Below, in pieces: positions 26,007-35,091 of a stretch of 64,000 bases of DNA (position 1 is its first letter; each line of letters starts with the position of its first letter). A program made the position numbers and the translations under genes. The DNA is from Streptomyces sp. LUP47B (GTDB taxonomy: Bacteria; Actinomycetota; Actinomycetes; Streptomycetales; Streptomycetaceae), in the NCBI RefSeq assembly GCF_001746295.1, contig NZ_MJAH01000001.1, positions 57,192 through 121,191 of the forward strand, read 5' to 3'. Under the pieces are notes generated by a model. It ran no database searches and was not told the DNA's origin. It saw nothing but the letters and a program-made list of their open reading frames with translations.

Positions 26007-26694
26007 GATCCGCGTCCCGTTCCCCCGTGGCCGACTCCGGTTGGAGCTCAAGAGTTAGGACGTACGGCAGCGCGCCGCGGTTGTGGAGTCTCACTGCGAA
26101 TCAGCGCGGCACGGTCGCCCTCATGACCCAGGAGTTCCGCGCCGCCGTGGCCGCGGCGAGCCCCTTTGGGAGCCGTCCGGGAGTCGTTGGCCAACTCGGC
26201 CCGCTGCCGGCGTGGTGTGTCGGTGACAGCAACCCTGCCCGATTCCATCGCCGGTGACGAGTAGCGTGCCGATGCCGGTAACAAATACCCTGCTTCGCCG
26301 ACGCGGCGCCGCTGTCGGCGTTCGGCGCTGGTGACACCTATCGTGCGTCGGCTCATTGGGTGACTGGGCGCTTCAGTCGGCGAGTGAGCGTGACGCTTGG
26401 CGAGCTGAGCGTTCAGTGTCGATCTTTGCCGCAAGGAGGTTGGCGCCCTCGACTTCTGTGGGGCCGGCGCAGAGGTCGGCGGTGTGAGCGTTCGGCATCG
26501 TGGACGGCCTGGCTCCGATGGGGCTCCGGCACGTTTCTTGCCTCGCCAGGAGCGCCGCGCCGACGGGAGGACAGACTCAACCGATCGCCGTCTATGTCTC
26601 TCGCTGTTGACAACGCCGGACGGCTGACGGGACTGTCGGCGGCCGACGACATAATCGCCACCGTCATGATCATCGAGCCGGCCGGAGGCTGCTG
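26007..26694. other. Non-coding stretch of about 690 bp
   Basis: No frame shows convincing coding bias or a known family. The end contains GGAGG at 26684, the ribosome binding site of the SUKH gene. I see no strong hairpin. Confidence 0.5.
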
Positions 26695-28077
26695 TTGTCC
26701 TCGCTGCATGATTTCGCCACCTGGGAGCCTCTGCTGCGGCTCCTGCGGACAGCCCACAGGGAGAGCCTGGCGGCGCCGGGCGGCAACGTGGCCGGGAGTA
26801 TCGGTCGGGGCTCGTGGAGCGTGCCCCTACAGCAGCGTCGCCCGCAGCCCGGGCGTGCCCTGCTGGTGTCGGACATGCAGGAGGAGTTCGACGCGATCGA
26901 GCGGGTGCGGAACGCGCTCACCGCGGCGGAAGTTGCCCACATCGCGTTCACCGTGGAGATCGAGCCGAGCGGGAAGGCTGTGCTTCATCTGTTTGATCCC
27001 AGCCCTGCTGCGGATCCCGGCCTCGGAAACGCTCACCCGGGGGCGCTGCTCCTGGTCGAGGGGGCGGTGCCCGAGCCGTGGCGCCGCCTGCCCGAGGCCG
27101 TGCCCGGTGCGCGGCCGGCTCCGTCCGTGGATCTGGCATTGCTGGAACGGACGCTGCGCGAGCGGATACCCGAGGCGATCGGCGCCACCGAGGCGGAGAT
27201 CGTCGCGGCGGAGGCCCGTCTGGGAGTGGCGCTGCCCGGGGAGATCAAGGTGCTCTACCGGGTGACGCGCGCGCGGTGGGCGGACTGGGGTGACGACAAC
27301 GACGCCGCGCAGCGCGTCTTCGACGCGGTTGGCTTCGAGCTGGGCTCCCTCGACGACGTTTCCATCGCCGACAGATCGTGCCGTCCGTTCCGTTGGGAAC
27401 ACGCGGCGATGGAGGCGGCTGTCACCGGGCCGGACGCCGCCGTGCAGGACCTGGTCGGCTCGCCCGGATGGATCGTCATCGGCGACACCGGCGGCGGGGA
27501 TCGGGTCGCCGTCGACCTGACGCCGGGCCCGTGCGGCCACACCGGACAGATCATCGTGCTCGACCACGAGCAGAGCATCGGAGCCCAACTGTTCGCCGAA
27601 TCCCTCACCGCCCTGGTCCAGGATCCAGAACAGGACTGGTACTCCGGGCACCGCCGGGCCGAACTTCCCCACGTGGCGTGGGTCAACCACCGGAGTATCA
27701 GGAGCATTGAGGCCGCGGCCCACCCCGAACTGGAAGCGCTGAGCCTCGGCGTCTGGGACGGTGAACCGTTCAGCCTGGCACCCCTTATCGGCCTGCCACG
27801 CCTGCGTACCCTCTCCTGCTACGCCGGAACGCTTGCCGATCCACTGGAGATCGCCGGGCTGACAGGGCTGGAGTTCCTCGAACTCACGCCGGAGGACTGG
27901 CGAGTCCTGCTCGACGCCGGTGCTGTCCCGCGCAGCCTGGCGGCCGCCGCTATCAAGGCCTATGGCGACCGGGACACGCGCGCGATCGTCGCCATGGCGA
28001 ACGAGATCCTCGCTCTCTGGGACCGCCCCCCGATCCCCGAGACCATTGTCCACGGCGACCTCGGGCCCCTGCCGTAG
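26695..28077 (+). CDS. SUKH (SMI1/KNR4) family protein
   Basis: A 460-residue protein starting at a TTG with GGAGG six bases upstream. Residues 1-145 are a variable N-terminal region. Residues 155-310 form a SUKH-1 domain (EAEIVAAEARLGVALPGEIK, then VLYRV; GWIVIGDTGGGDRVAVDL). After that come short leucine-rich stretches (LEALSLGVWDGE, LRTLSCYAGTL, LEFLELTPEDW), like a degenerate LRR. SUKH proteins are immunity factors against polymorphic toxins or have unknown housekeeping roles. No toxin gene is next to it, so this one cannot be assigned to a pair. Confidence 0.8.
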   Translation: MSSLHDFATWEPLLRLLRTAHRESLAAPGGNVAGSIGRGSWSVPLQQRRPQPGRALLVSDMQEEFDAIERVRNALTAAEVAHIAFTVEIEPSGKAVLHLFDPSPAADPGLGNAHPGALLLVEGAVPEPWRRLPEAVPGARPAPSVDLALLERTLRERIPEAIGATEAEIVAAEARLGVALPGEIKVLYRVTRARWADWGDDNDAAQRVFDAVGFELGSLDDVSIADRSCRPFRWEHAAMEAAVTGPDAAVQDLVGSPGWIVIGDTGGGDRVAVDLTPGPCGHTGQIIVLDHEQSIGAQLFAESLTALVQDPEQDWYSGHRRAELPHVAWVNHRSIRSIEAAAHPELEALSLGVWDGEPFSLAPLIGLPRLRTLSCYAGTLADPLEIAGLTGLEFLELTPEDWRVLLDAGAVPRSLAAAAIKAYGDRDTRAIVAMANEILALWDRPPIPETIVHGDLGPLP

Positions 28078-28099
28078 CGACCGTGACAGCAGTGCTGAA

Positions 28100-28132
28100 C
28101 GCTTCAACTGGCGAGCTTCGCCAACTGAAGCG
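28100..28132. terminator. Bidirectional hairpin between convergent genes
   Basis: CGCTTCAACTGGCG pairs with CGCCAACTGAAGCG, with a two-base internal mismatch and an AGCTT loop. It sits between the ends of the SUKH gene (+) and the Lrp-type gene (-), so it can serve both. Confidence 0.7.
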
Positions 28133-28147
28133 CCCCGTCACGGTTGT

Positions 28148-29176
28148 TCAGGCTCGACGTTGTGCCTCGACGAGGCGATCGCCATACAGGAGCGTGCCTG
28201 CCTGCTTGACGTGTCGCAGCACAGGTGAGACTTCCATGCTCTGCAGGCCGGTCAGGGACCCGATGCGGTCCGTGGTGAACTCGAACAGTTCGTCAAGGTC
28301 GCGGCAGTGCGCGACGGCGTGAATGTTGTAGGTGCCGGACACGGCCGCAGCAAAGGCAATCTCGGGTTCCTGCGCAAGTGTGCGTCCGATGTTCTTAACG
28401 GCCGACGGATGTACGCGCAGCCAAAGGTTCGCCCGCGCGTGATAGCCCAGTGCGGCTGCGGCGATCTCGACGTCGAGGTGCACGACGCGACGCTCCAGCA
28501 GAGCGTGAAGGCGACGGGATACCCGACCTGGAGTCGAGTCCGCCGCCGCGGCGAGGTCGACGAGACTGGCGCGACCGTCTGCGGCGAGAGAGCCGAGGAT
28601 TTTCTCGTCCTCTGCGGTGAGGCGGACGGGATCGCGGGCGACGACCGGGGCTTCAGCGAAAGGCGGACCTTCACTGCCCAGCATGGCTTCCTGCTCCGGC
28701 GACAGGACGCCGTGCAGCGCGGCCCAGTAGTGGCCGCGGCCTCCCAGGAACTGACGAAGCATCGCGAAGGCGTTGACGTCGAGTACGGCCGCGGTACGCG
28801 GAAGCCGCTTTCCGAGCAGGTCTTCGCGCTGCTCACGGGTCCGTGACTGAGTCGCGCAGGTGATTTCGCAGCCGGCCGCGCTCAAGGCGACCCAGTTGAC
28901 ATCGTCACGCTTGGCGAGTGCGTCGGCGATCGCCGAGACGCTGCCGGGGCGGCAGCGCAGTCGCACCAGCCACCTGCTCTGCCCCAGCGCGCCGGGATTC
29001 ACCATGCCGGCGACGCGGATGACGCCGTCGGCGCACAGGCGCCGGTAGCGGCGCTTGACGGCGCTTTCCGTGAGGCCGAGCGCGTTGGCGATCGAGGCGA
29101 ACGAGGCCCGCGGAGTGACCTGGAGTGCACGAATGATTCGCACATCATCAGGCTGCACAACGCCGGATTCACACAT
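28148..29176 (-). CDS. Double-domain Lrp/AsnC-family regulator
   Basis: A 342-residue protein made of two Lrp/AsnC units. The first HTH is DDVRIIRALQVTPRASFASI with SAVKRRYRRL; the second begins EDEKILGSLAADGRASLVDL near residue 190. Each is followed by an AsnC-type ligand domain; the second reads VSGTYNIHAVAHCRDLDELF. Such fused regulators are common in Streptomyces. I chose ATG 29176, which has GGAAGG seven bases upstream, over ATG 29191. The divergent SDR gene 168 bp away is the likely target. Confidence 0.85.
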   Translation of the reverse strand: MCESGVVQPDDVRIIRALQVTPRASFASIANALGLTESAVKRRYRRLCADGVIRVAGMVNPGALGQSRWLVRLRCRPGSVSAIADALAKRDDVNWVALSAAGCEITCATQSRTREQREDLLGKRLPRTAAVLDVNAFAMLRQFLGGRGHYWAALHGVLSPEQEAMLGSEGPPFAEAPVVARDPVRLTAEDEKILGSLAADGRASLVDLAAAADSTPGRVSRRLHALLERRVVHLDVEIAAAALGYHARANLWLRVHPSAVKNIGRTLAQEPEIAFAAAVSGTYNIHAVAHCRDLDELFEFTTDRIGSLTGLQSMEVSPVLRHVKQAGTLLYGDRLVEAQRRA

Positions 29177-29344
29177 TCGCATACCTTCCATGAAGAGAAT
29201 CCTATGAAGGAAGCCCCTTTATTCGCTCCGATAACAGCGCGGCGAGCAGACTTGCCAAGCGCTGCGGGACAGCCGCAGCAGCCCGCTGAGACGGCATCCC
29301 GGTGCACGAAGTGAGCTCGCCGCCTACGAACGGAGATGACCTGT

Positions 29345-30061
29345 ATGCCATCAACTGGCGCAGATCAAGACAGGCCGACAGCACTCATCGTCGGGGCCTC
29401 GCGTGGCCTCGGCCACGCGATGGCGGCCGAACTCCTCGACCGGGGATGGAGTGTCATCGGTACGGTCCGCGACACCACCACCCGAACGCCTCTGCATGAT
29501 CTCGCGGACCGGTCTGGCGGGGGCGTGAGTGTCGAGCACCTCGACATCAACGAACCCGACCACCTGGCGCCCCTGCATGAACACCTCACCCACCGCCAAC
29601 TCGACCTGCTCTTTGTCAACGCCGGCACCACGAACAACGAGCAGACCCCGATCGGGGCGGTTCCGACATCGGACTTCGCCCACGTGATGATTACCAACGC
29701 CCTCAGTCCCATGCGCGTGATCGAAGCGCTCGAAGACCTCGTATCCCCCACCGGACTGATCGGCGCGATGTCGTCCGGGCAGGGCAGCATCACGAACAAC
29801 ACGACCGGTGGCCGCGAGGTCTACCGCGGAAGCAAAGCGGCCCTGAACATGTTCATGCGCAGCTTCGCGACCCGGCAGTCCGAGACGCAGCGCACCTTCG
29901 TCCTCCTGGCACCAGGCTGGATTCGCACCGCCCTGGGTGGGCCGGACGCACCGTTCACCGTCGAGGAAAGCGTCCCCCTGCTCGTGGGCGTCCTGCTGTC
30001 CAAGCTGGGCATACCCGGCCTGGCATACCTGGACCGATCAGGTCAGACCGTGCCCTGGTGA
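29345..30061 (+). CDS. Short-chain dehydrogenase/reductase
   Basis: A 238-residue classical SDR. The NAD(P) site GASRGLGHAMAAEL is near residue 16, LFVNAGTTNNE follows, the catalytic Ser lies in GAMSSGQGSI, and YRGSKAALNMF gives the Tyr-x-x-x-Lys pair. The ATG at 29345 has GGAG nine bases upstream; an earlier ATG at 29336 is too close. Divergent from the Lrp-type gene, which probably regulates it. Substrate unknown. Confidence 0.88.
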   Translation: MPSTGADQDRPTALIVGASRGLGHAMAAELLDRGWSVIGTVRDTTTRTPLHDLADRSGGGVSVEHLDINEPDHLAPLHEHLTHRQLDLLFVNAGTTNNEQTPIGAVPTSDFAHVMITNALSPMRVIEALEDLVSPTGLIGAMSSGQGSITNNTTGGREVYRGSKAALNMFMRSFATRQSETQRTFVLLAPGWIRTALGGPDAPFTVEESVPLLVGVLLSKLGIPGLAYLDRSGQTVPW

Positions 30062-30146
30062 ATGCGCGCCTGTGTCGTCCGGCGGTCGGAGACGACTTCA
30101 CTCTCGCGACGCTTCATTCGAATGTACGGCCGGTCGACGCCGTCGA

Positions 30147-30317
30147 CTACGACCAAATCGTCACCGACTGGCCGGCATGCTGTCGGCCCAGCAGGTCCGC
30201 CGCTTGCTGCTGGATGTGCTCAGCAGCCTGCTGGGCCTCCGCCACGACGTCACCGCGTTCACGCACCAAGTCCGCATAGATCGGCATGGGGTCGCCTTCG
30301 CCGGCGGTACGTGTCAC
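30147..30317 (-). CDS. Small 56-residue protein
   Basis: The GTG at 30317 has AAGGAG seven bases upstream. The product contains MPIYADLVRERGDVVAEAQQ, then helical AEHIQQQAADLL, and ends SVTIWS. Composition and codon use are good. It resembles very short Streptomyces proteins of unknown role. It converges on the SDR gene. Confidence 0.55.
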   Translation of the reverse strand: MTRTAGEGDPMPIYADLVRERGDVVAEAQQAAEHIQQQAADLLGRQHAGQSVTIWS

Positions 30318-30452
30318 CGCACTGCTCCTTCCGGTGGTTGAGGTCCGTGCCGCGCAGCGGCCGCCTTTCAGGAATCCCTCACCAGCCGCGCCCGGTGAGG
30401 CATCCCTCCCGTTTGCCGTGGGTATCGGTCTTCGATGGTTCCCGACATTCCG

Positions 30453-30767
30453 TCAGGCCCGGTTGAGCCTGGCAGCGATGCCGTGGCCGAGAAGCAAATA
30501 GATGACAGCCGGCAAGCCATAAATGAGGACAACACGCAGACCCTCTGTGTCCATTGTGAAAATATCCTGTGCCCATCCGGACAGCCAGTCCGCCGCTCCG
30601 AAACGGCGGGCGGCAAAGGGGACGGGCAGGCGTCCGCGATCACTCTCGTGGAGCCTGATGGTTGCCTGGCTCAACTGGGTGCGATATGCGAGCTCCCTCA
30701 CGGAGATGCCCTCGGCTTCCCGGAACTCGATGAGAGCTTTCGCCAGCCGCTCGGATTCTTCACTCAT
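30453..30767 (-). CDS. XRE-type HTH protein with C-terminal membrane segment
   Basis: A 104-residue protein. Residues 1-45 form an XRE-like HTH (ALIEFREAEGISVRELAYRT, then QLSQATIRLHESDRG). Residues 78-97 are hydrophobic (VVLIYGLPAVIYLLLGHGI), a single membrane helix near the end. The ATG at 30767 has GGAAGG upstream. A membrane-tethered regulator is possible but unproven. It could also be a fusion after rearrangement. Confidence 0.65.
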   Translation of the reverse strand: MSEESERLAKALIEFREAEGISVRELAYRTQLSQATIRLHESDRGRLPVPFAARRFGAADWLSGWAQDIFTMDTEGLRVVLIYGLPAVIYLLLGHGIAARLNRA

Positions 30768-30898
30768 GACCAAAGCCTTCCGCATCAGACGGCCGGCCAT
30801 CTTCCAGCGACGCCACGGGTGCGGGGTGACCGGCACGCAGCGACGTCGTTGAACACGGCATCGCGTGCATGAACATCCGATGCCCTGCGGATACGCGA

Positions 30899-30928
30899 GC
30901 GAGCCCGGACCAGTTGGTCCGGGCTCGC
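30899..30928 (-). terminator. Perfect 13-bp hairpin
   Basis: GCGAGCCCGGACC pairs perfectly with GGTCCGGGCTCGC around AGTT. It lies about 20 bp past the minus-strand stop at 30950. Confidence 0.75.
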
Positions 30929-30949
30929 GGCCTGTTTCGGGGCACGTTG

Positions 30950-31027
30950 CTAAAGGTCGAACTCGAGGTGTTCGATGTCCGTGAAGCGGACCTCTTCCAG
31001 GCTCCAGGCGCGGCGGCTGATTTTCAG
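30950..31027 (-). pseudogene. Possible C-terminal remnant of a second Tpg-like gene
   Basis: The last 22 codons read RRAWSLEEVRFTDIEHLEF and end DL before a TAG. Acidic ends of the form FTDIE-x-L-x-FDL are typical of Tpg proteins. An in-frame TGA lies just upstream and no Tpg body is readable beyond it. The similarity is short, so this is tentative. Confidence 0.3.
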
Positions 31028-31267
31028 TCAGCGATTGCGGTAGTGCCGGCGGGGGTGAGGGTGCTGGCGACCGCTGGCAGCCCCGGCGTCAACTGACGTG
31101 TCACGGGCTGCAAACGGTGCGCTTTGGCCGTTCTGCCCCTTGATTTGCGTACAGTCGCAATGATGTGCTCCATGGGGCGGCAGTGGGTGGGGCATGGACG
31201 ACTCACGACCTTGGTTTGTGTCCGGGCGTCAGTGCCTGTACGTCGGCAGGGGAGGTCCGTGAGCAGG

Positions 31268-31444
31268 TCATCGGTCTTCATCTCGGCCGTGTACGGCCCG
31301 GATCACCTCAGCGACAGCACGCAACACGAGGGCACGGTCCTGGGGCAGAGTGCCCTTCAGTGCTACCACGACGATTCGCATCGCGGCACAGGCTACGACC
31401 AGCAGGCACGCTGCCGGGACCAGGGCCACTGCGATGACATCCAT
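31268..31444 (-). CDS. Small single-helix membrane protein
   Basis: A 58-residue product. The ATG at 31444 has AGGAGGG eight bases upstream. It has one membrane helix (IAVALVPAACLLVVACAAM) followed by an amphipathic tail ending HGRDEDR. Its stop overlaps a possible second small frame (ATG at 31281, KTDDLLTDLP), whose product I cannot confirm. It is divergent from the STAND NTPase gene 185 bp away. No function recognised. Confidence 0.6.
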   Translation of the reverse strand: MDVIAVALVPAACLLVVACAAMRIVVVALKGTLPQDRALVLRAVAEVIRAVHGRDEDR

Positions 31445-31629
31445 TGGGCTGCCCTCCTTTTCGAGGCACCCGGCTCCGGGTGTCTGGTGCCCAGTCCAGC
31501 GGCGGGATCCACGACGGCGAAGTCCTACCGGACCGGCCGGACAGCTACAGCGAAAGACCAGTTCAGCGGCATTCAAACGGAGTCCGGTGCCGGACACACC
31601 GGACGCCGTGCCCCTGCAGGGGGGCGATC

Positions 31630-34101
31630 GTGAGCGGGCCCGAGGGTCTGGGTGCGAGTCGCCAGGCCTTGCGCGATGACCTACGAACGCTGGAGGGACG
31701 AGCCCTGCGCGGACGTCCGCGCAGTCAGGCGATCACCGGGGCGAACATCATGCTCCGGAAGAGGGGTTTGCCCCCATTGACGTCGGGGACAGTCAGCGAC
31801 TGGTTCACCCGTGGTGCTCCGGCCAAGGACTTCGAGTCCCTGTGGGCACTGGTCCTGGTACTGCTGGACTGGTGCCCGGGGCCGGCCACAGGCACTGCCG
31901 GGAGCGATCGCGCCCGGGCGGCCCAACGCGCCGGGCACAGGACGTACTGGAAGACGCTGTGGAAACAGGCACGGGACAGCCCAGGTCCGGCCTCATGCAG
32001 CGGGTCCTCGGAGATTCCCCCGCACCACTCCCATGCCGCCGCGCCGGGACTGGCGGCCTTCCCGCACCAGGTCGGGGTCCTGCCGTCGCGAGCCGCCTGC
32101 TTCCAGGACCGTCACGCCGCCCGCCTGCTTGCGGATGCGGTGACCGAAGGTGGGACAGCGATGCTGGGCGGGATGGGCGGTGTCGGCAAGACCCAGCTCG
32201 CCGCCGACCACGCCCGCCACACCTGGCAGCACGGCCAGTTGGACCTGCTGCTGTGGATCACCGCCGCCACCCGCCAAGCCGTCGTCGATGCCTACGCGCA
32301 AGCCGGAACCGACCTCCTAGGCGTCGACCCGGCAGATCCACAGCGGGCCGCGACGGCGTTCCTGGCCTGGCTGGAGCCTAAAGCCTCCCCCGTGCCGCGC
32401 CGCTGGCTGATCGTCCTGGACGACGTCGCGGACCCTGCGGACCTGCACGGCTTATGGCCTCCCGCCAGCACGCACGGCCGGACCCTGGTCACTACCCGAC
32501 GTCGTGACACAGCCCTGACCCAGCGCGGGCGCCTGGTTCAGGTCGGCCTGTTCACCACAGCCGAGGCCACCGCTTACTTCACTGGGGCAGGCCGCCGCGA
32601 ACCTGCTGAGCAGCTCGCCGCCCTAGCTGGGCATTTGGGCCATCTGCCGCTGGCCCTGTCCCAGGCCGCCGCCTACCTGACAGACACCGCCCTGGATTGC
32701 GCCGCATACCGGCGCCTTCTCGCCGACCGGGCCAGACAACTGGACGACCTGCTGCCGGAACCCGGTGCCCTGCCCGACGAGCAGCCCGCCACGGTCGCCG
32801 CGGCTTGGTCGCTGTCCATCGAGCGCGCCGACCAGCTCCGTCCGGCCGGTGTGGCCGGTCCGATGCTTCAACTCGCCGCCGTGCTCGACCCCAACGGCAT
32901 CCCGCAAACCGTTCTTACCAGCGCACCAGCCCTGGCCTACCTCACCGACCACCGCGCCGCCGACACACCCGTACTTGGCCAGTGTCCGACCCTGGCCGCA
33001 CCGGTCACTTCCGAACAGGCATACCAGGCATTGCGGGCCTTGCACCGCCTGAACCTGATCGACCACACCCCCGACATCCCGCACCAGGCCGTACCCGTAC
33101 ACCAGATGGTCCAACGCTCCGTGCGCGACTCCCTGACCTCCGACCGGCGGGCGCTCCTTGCGCGTGCCGCCGCCGACGCACTCCTTGCGACATGGCCTCG
33201 TATCGAACGTGAGACCGGCCTGGCCCAGGCCTTGCGCGCCAACACCACTGCTCTGACGGGTTACGCCGACGACGCCCTGTACCAACCGGGCGCCCATGCC
33301 GTGCTCCATCGCCTCGGCCAAAGCCTCGGCCAAAGCGGCCAGGTCAACGCAGCCGTCAAGCACTTTCACTACTTCGCGGCCGCTACTGACCGCCGCCTGG
33401 GCGCCGACCACCCCGACACTCTTTCCGCTCGCGGCGACCTTGCCCAGTGGCGGGGCGAGGCTGGAGACGCTGCCGGGGCTGCCGCTGCTCTCGCTGAATT
33501 ACTGGAGGACCGCCTGCGGGTACTGGGCCCTCACCACCGCGATAGCCTCCGCACCCGGGGAAACCTTGGCCAGTGGCGGGGCGAGGCGGGGGATGCAGCC
33601 GGGGCTGCGGCTGCTCTCGCCGAGTTACTCGCCGACCGCCTGCGGGTACTGGGCCCAGAAGACCCCGATACCCTCACCACCCGGGCCAGCCTCGCCTACT
33701 GGCAGGGCAAAGCGGGCGATGCGGCGGGGGCTGCGGACGTCTTCGCAGAAGTGCTGACCGACCGCCTGCGAATACTGGGCCCAGAACACCCGAACACTCT
33801 CATCGCCCGGGGAAACCTCGCCCGGTGGCGGGGTGAGGCAGGGGACGCCGCCGGGGCAGTGGCCGCCTTCGCCGAACTGCTGACCGACCGCCTGCGAATA
33901 CTCGGCCCCGACCACCCCCGGACCCTCATCACTCGGGGAGACCTTGCCCAATGGCGGGGTGAGGCAGGGGACGCCGCCGGGGCAGTGGCCGCCTTCGCCG
34001 AACTGCTGACCGACCAGCTTCGGGTGCTGGGGCCGGATCACCCCCGGACCCTCGCTACCCGGCACGACCTTGCCCGCTGGCGAGGGGCGGCAGGAAGCTG
34101 A
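31630..34101 (+). CDS. STAND (NB-ARC-type) NTPase with near-identical TPR repeats
   Basis: An 823-residue protein. Residues 1-90 form a helical N-terminal domain (ASRQALRDDLRTLEGRAL) often found in such Streptomyces regulators. The NTPase has P-loop GGMGGVGKTQLAA near residue 180, Walker B RWLIVLDDVAD near 257, LVTTRRRD, and GHLPLALSQAA. Residues 600-823 are TPR-like repeats of 42 residues, with cores such as WRGEAGDAAGA. The GTG at 31630 has a GGGGGG run six bases upstream. STAND proteins act as signal-sensing switches, including bacterial anti-phage sensors. No separate effector domain is visible. Confidence 0.85.
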   Translation: MSGPEGLGASRQALRDDLRTLEGRALRGRPRSQAITGANIMLRKRGLPPLTSGTVSDWFTRGAPAKDFESLWALVLVLLDWCPGPATGTAGSDRARAAQRAGHRTYWKTLWKQARDSPGPASCSGSSEIPPHHSHAAAPGLAAFPHQVGVLPSRAACFQDRHAARLLADAVTEGGTAMLGGMGGVGKTQLAADHARHTWQHGQLDLLLWITAATRQAVVDAYAQAGTDLLGVDPADPQRAATAFLAWLEPKASPVPRRWLIVLDDVADPADLHGLWPPASTHGRTLVTTRRRDTALTQRGRLVQVGLFTTAEATAYFTGAGRREPAEQLAALAGHLGHLPLALSQAAAYLTDTALDCAAYRRLLADRARQLDDLLPEPGALPDEQPATVAAAWSLSIERADQLRPAGVAGPMLQLAAVLDPNGIPQTVLTSAPALAYLTDHRAADTPVLGQCPTLAAPVTSEQAYQALRALHRLNLIDHTPDIPHQAVPVHQMVQRSVRDSLTSDRRALLARAAADALLATWPRIERETGLAQALRANTTALTGYADDALYQPGAHAVLHRLGQSLGQSGQVNAAVKHFHYFAAATDRRLGADHPDTLSARGDLAQWRGEAGDAAGAAAALAELLEDRLRVLGPHHRDSLRTRGNLGQWRGEAGDAAGAAAALAELLADRLRVLGPEDPDTLTTRASLAYWQGKAGDAAGAADVFAEVLTDRLRILGPEHPNTLIARGNLARWRGEAGDAAGAVAAFAELLTDRLRILGPDHPRTLITRGDLAQWRGEAGDAAGAVAAFAELLTDQLRVLGPDHPRTLATRHDLARWRGAAGS
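33433..34101 (+). repeat. Tandem 126-bp coding repeats (five plus a partial unit)
   Basis: Units begin at 33433, 33559, 33685, 33811 and 33937, with a partial sixth at 34063. Each encodes 42 residues with the core LA-x-WRGEAGDAAGA and DRLR(V/I)LGP. Long stretches are identical at the DNA level, for example around AGGGGACGCCGCCGGGGCAG in units four and five. This implies recent expansion or gene conversion. Confidence 0.9.
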
Positions 34102-34236
34102 GAGCGCGGTGGTGAACCGGGTGGGGTCGGTGACAATTTTGGCGATGTACGTTGCCGTGTGGTGGGGCTGGGTCTGGAGGGGTTCCGTCCTGGAGGGAGC
34201 GCGGCGTGGGCCGCGCTCCTATCGGGTCCTACGTGG

Positions 34237-34629
34237 TCAGGTGGAGCTGGACTTCGGGCGGCGCTTGGGGGTGCGGCTGCGGGGACGCCGTCTTGTGCCG
34301 GGGCTTGCCTCGGCTGCCGGTTCGGTATCCGCTTCGCCGCCGCTCTCGCCGGAGGGCCTCTACTCCGCGGCGGAGTCCGTTTCGGGCTTGGCGCTGGGGG
34401 GCTGCGTGACGTCGGGGCCGGGTTCTTCGGCGGGTGATGGGTCTTCCTCCTGGACCTCGTCAGCTGCGGGGTTGTCGGCCTGCCGATCACCGTCGGGCGC
34501 TGGGGTTGGATCAGGCTCCATTGCCGGGTCGTTGTCGGCTACGGGGCCAGATTCGGTGTCGGTCGAGGGCTCGGCGTCTTCACCGACGTCAGGCGGTGTG
34601 GTGTGGGCTTCGGGGTCACAGTCGCGCAA
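34237..34629 (-). pseudogene. Acidic Pro-rich protein fragment with in-frame TAG
   Basis: The reading gives a Glu/Asp/Pro-rich chain (VGEDAEPSTDTESGPVADND; AMEPDPTPAPDGD; ADEVQEEDPSPAEEPGPD). A TAG at 34362 interrupts after TDSAAE, and the same frame continues with GESGGEADTEPAAEASPG and a basic end TRRRPRSRTPKRRPKSSST (to 34237). Acidic linker then basic tail is a known plan for plasmid or DNA-handling proteins. The folded part is missing, cut off at the junction with the next fragment. Confidence 0.45.
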
Positions 34630-34900
34630 ACTACGGCTACCTCAAGCCGGGCTCGACCTACGTCTTCCGTACTTCCGCCTACGACGGCAGCCTGTACGAG
34701 ACTGACTGGTCCCCGTGGGCGAAGTTCACGATCCGCAGCCACGCCGTCGACATCACCTTGCCCGAGCCCAACAAGGACGCGCCGGCCGTCGACCTGGACC
34801 AGTACCAGAAGCCGCAGGTCACCAACGACCATGTGAATGCTTCCCCCGGCAACCCCGGCTCGCTGACCGTGGACGAGCTGCCGGCACCGCTCGGTAAGGG
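34630..34900 (+). pseudogene. Fragment of a secreted fibronectin-like/DNRLRE-type protein
   Basis: The plus frame reads NYGYLKPGSTYVFRTSAYDG, SLYETDWSPWAKFTIRSHAV and DITLPEPNKDAPAVD. These look like a beta-sandwich segment of a large Streptomyces surface or RHS-associated protein. There is no start or stop, and the frame changes into a CitE-like fragment near 34900. It marks a rearrangement junction. Confidence 0.45.
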
Positions 34901-34901
34901 C

Positions 34902-35091
34902 TGTCACCAGCGTGTTCACCCCGACGGACGCGGAAGTCGCCTCCGCCCGCGCCGTAGTGGCCGCCGCCGAGGAAGCAGGCGGCCGCATTGTCCGCGTCGA
35001 CGGGCAGATGATCGGCCCGCCGATGGTCAAAGCCGCCCGGGCGCTGTTGGCCCGCGTGGACGGCCGCATGCCGCGCGGGGTGAGCGCGTGA
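34902..35091 (+). pseudogene. C-terminal fragment of a CitE/HpcH-type CoA ester lyase
   Basis: The frame reads VTSVFTPTDAEVASARAVVA, AAEEAGGRIVRVDGQMIGPP and KAARALLARVDGR, the usual C-terminus of this aldolase/lyase family. The catalytic barrel is missing. The stop overlaps the next gene's GTG (GTGA). Confidence 0.6.

Noticed and set aside
26048..26434. 128-codon minus frame upstream of the SUKH gene
   Set aside because: Arg/Ala-rich low-information product, no start signal and no family.
33433..34101. CRISPR-like tandem repeats
   Set aside because: The 126-bp units are in frame with the STAND gene and encode TPR-like repeats without spacers.
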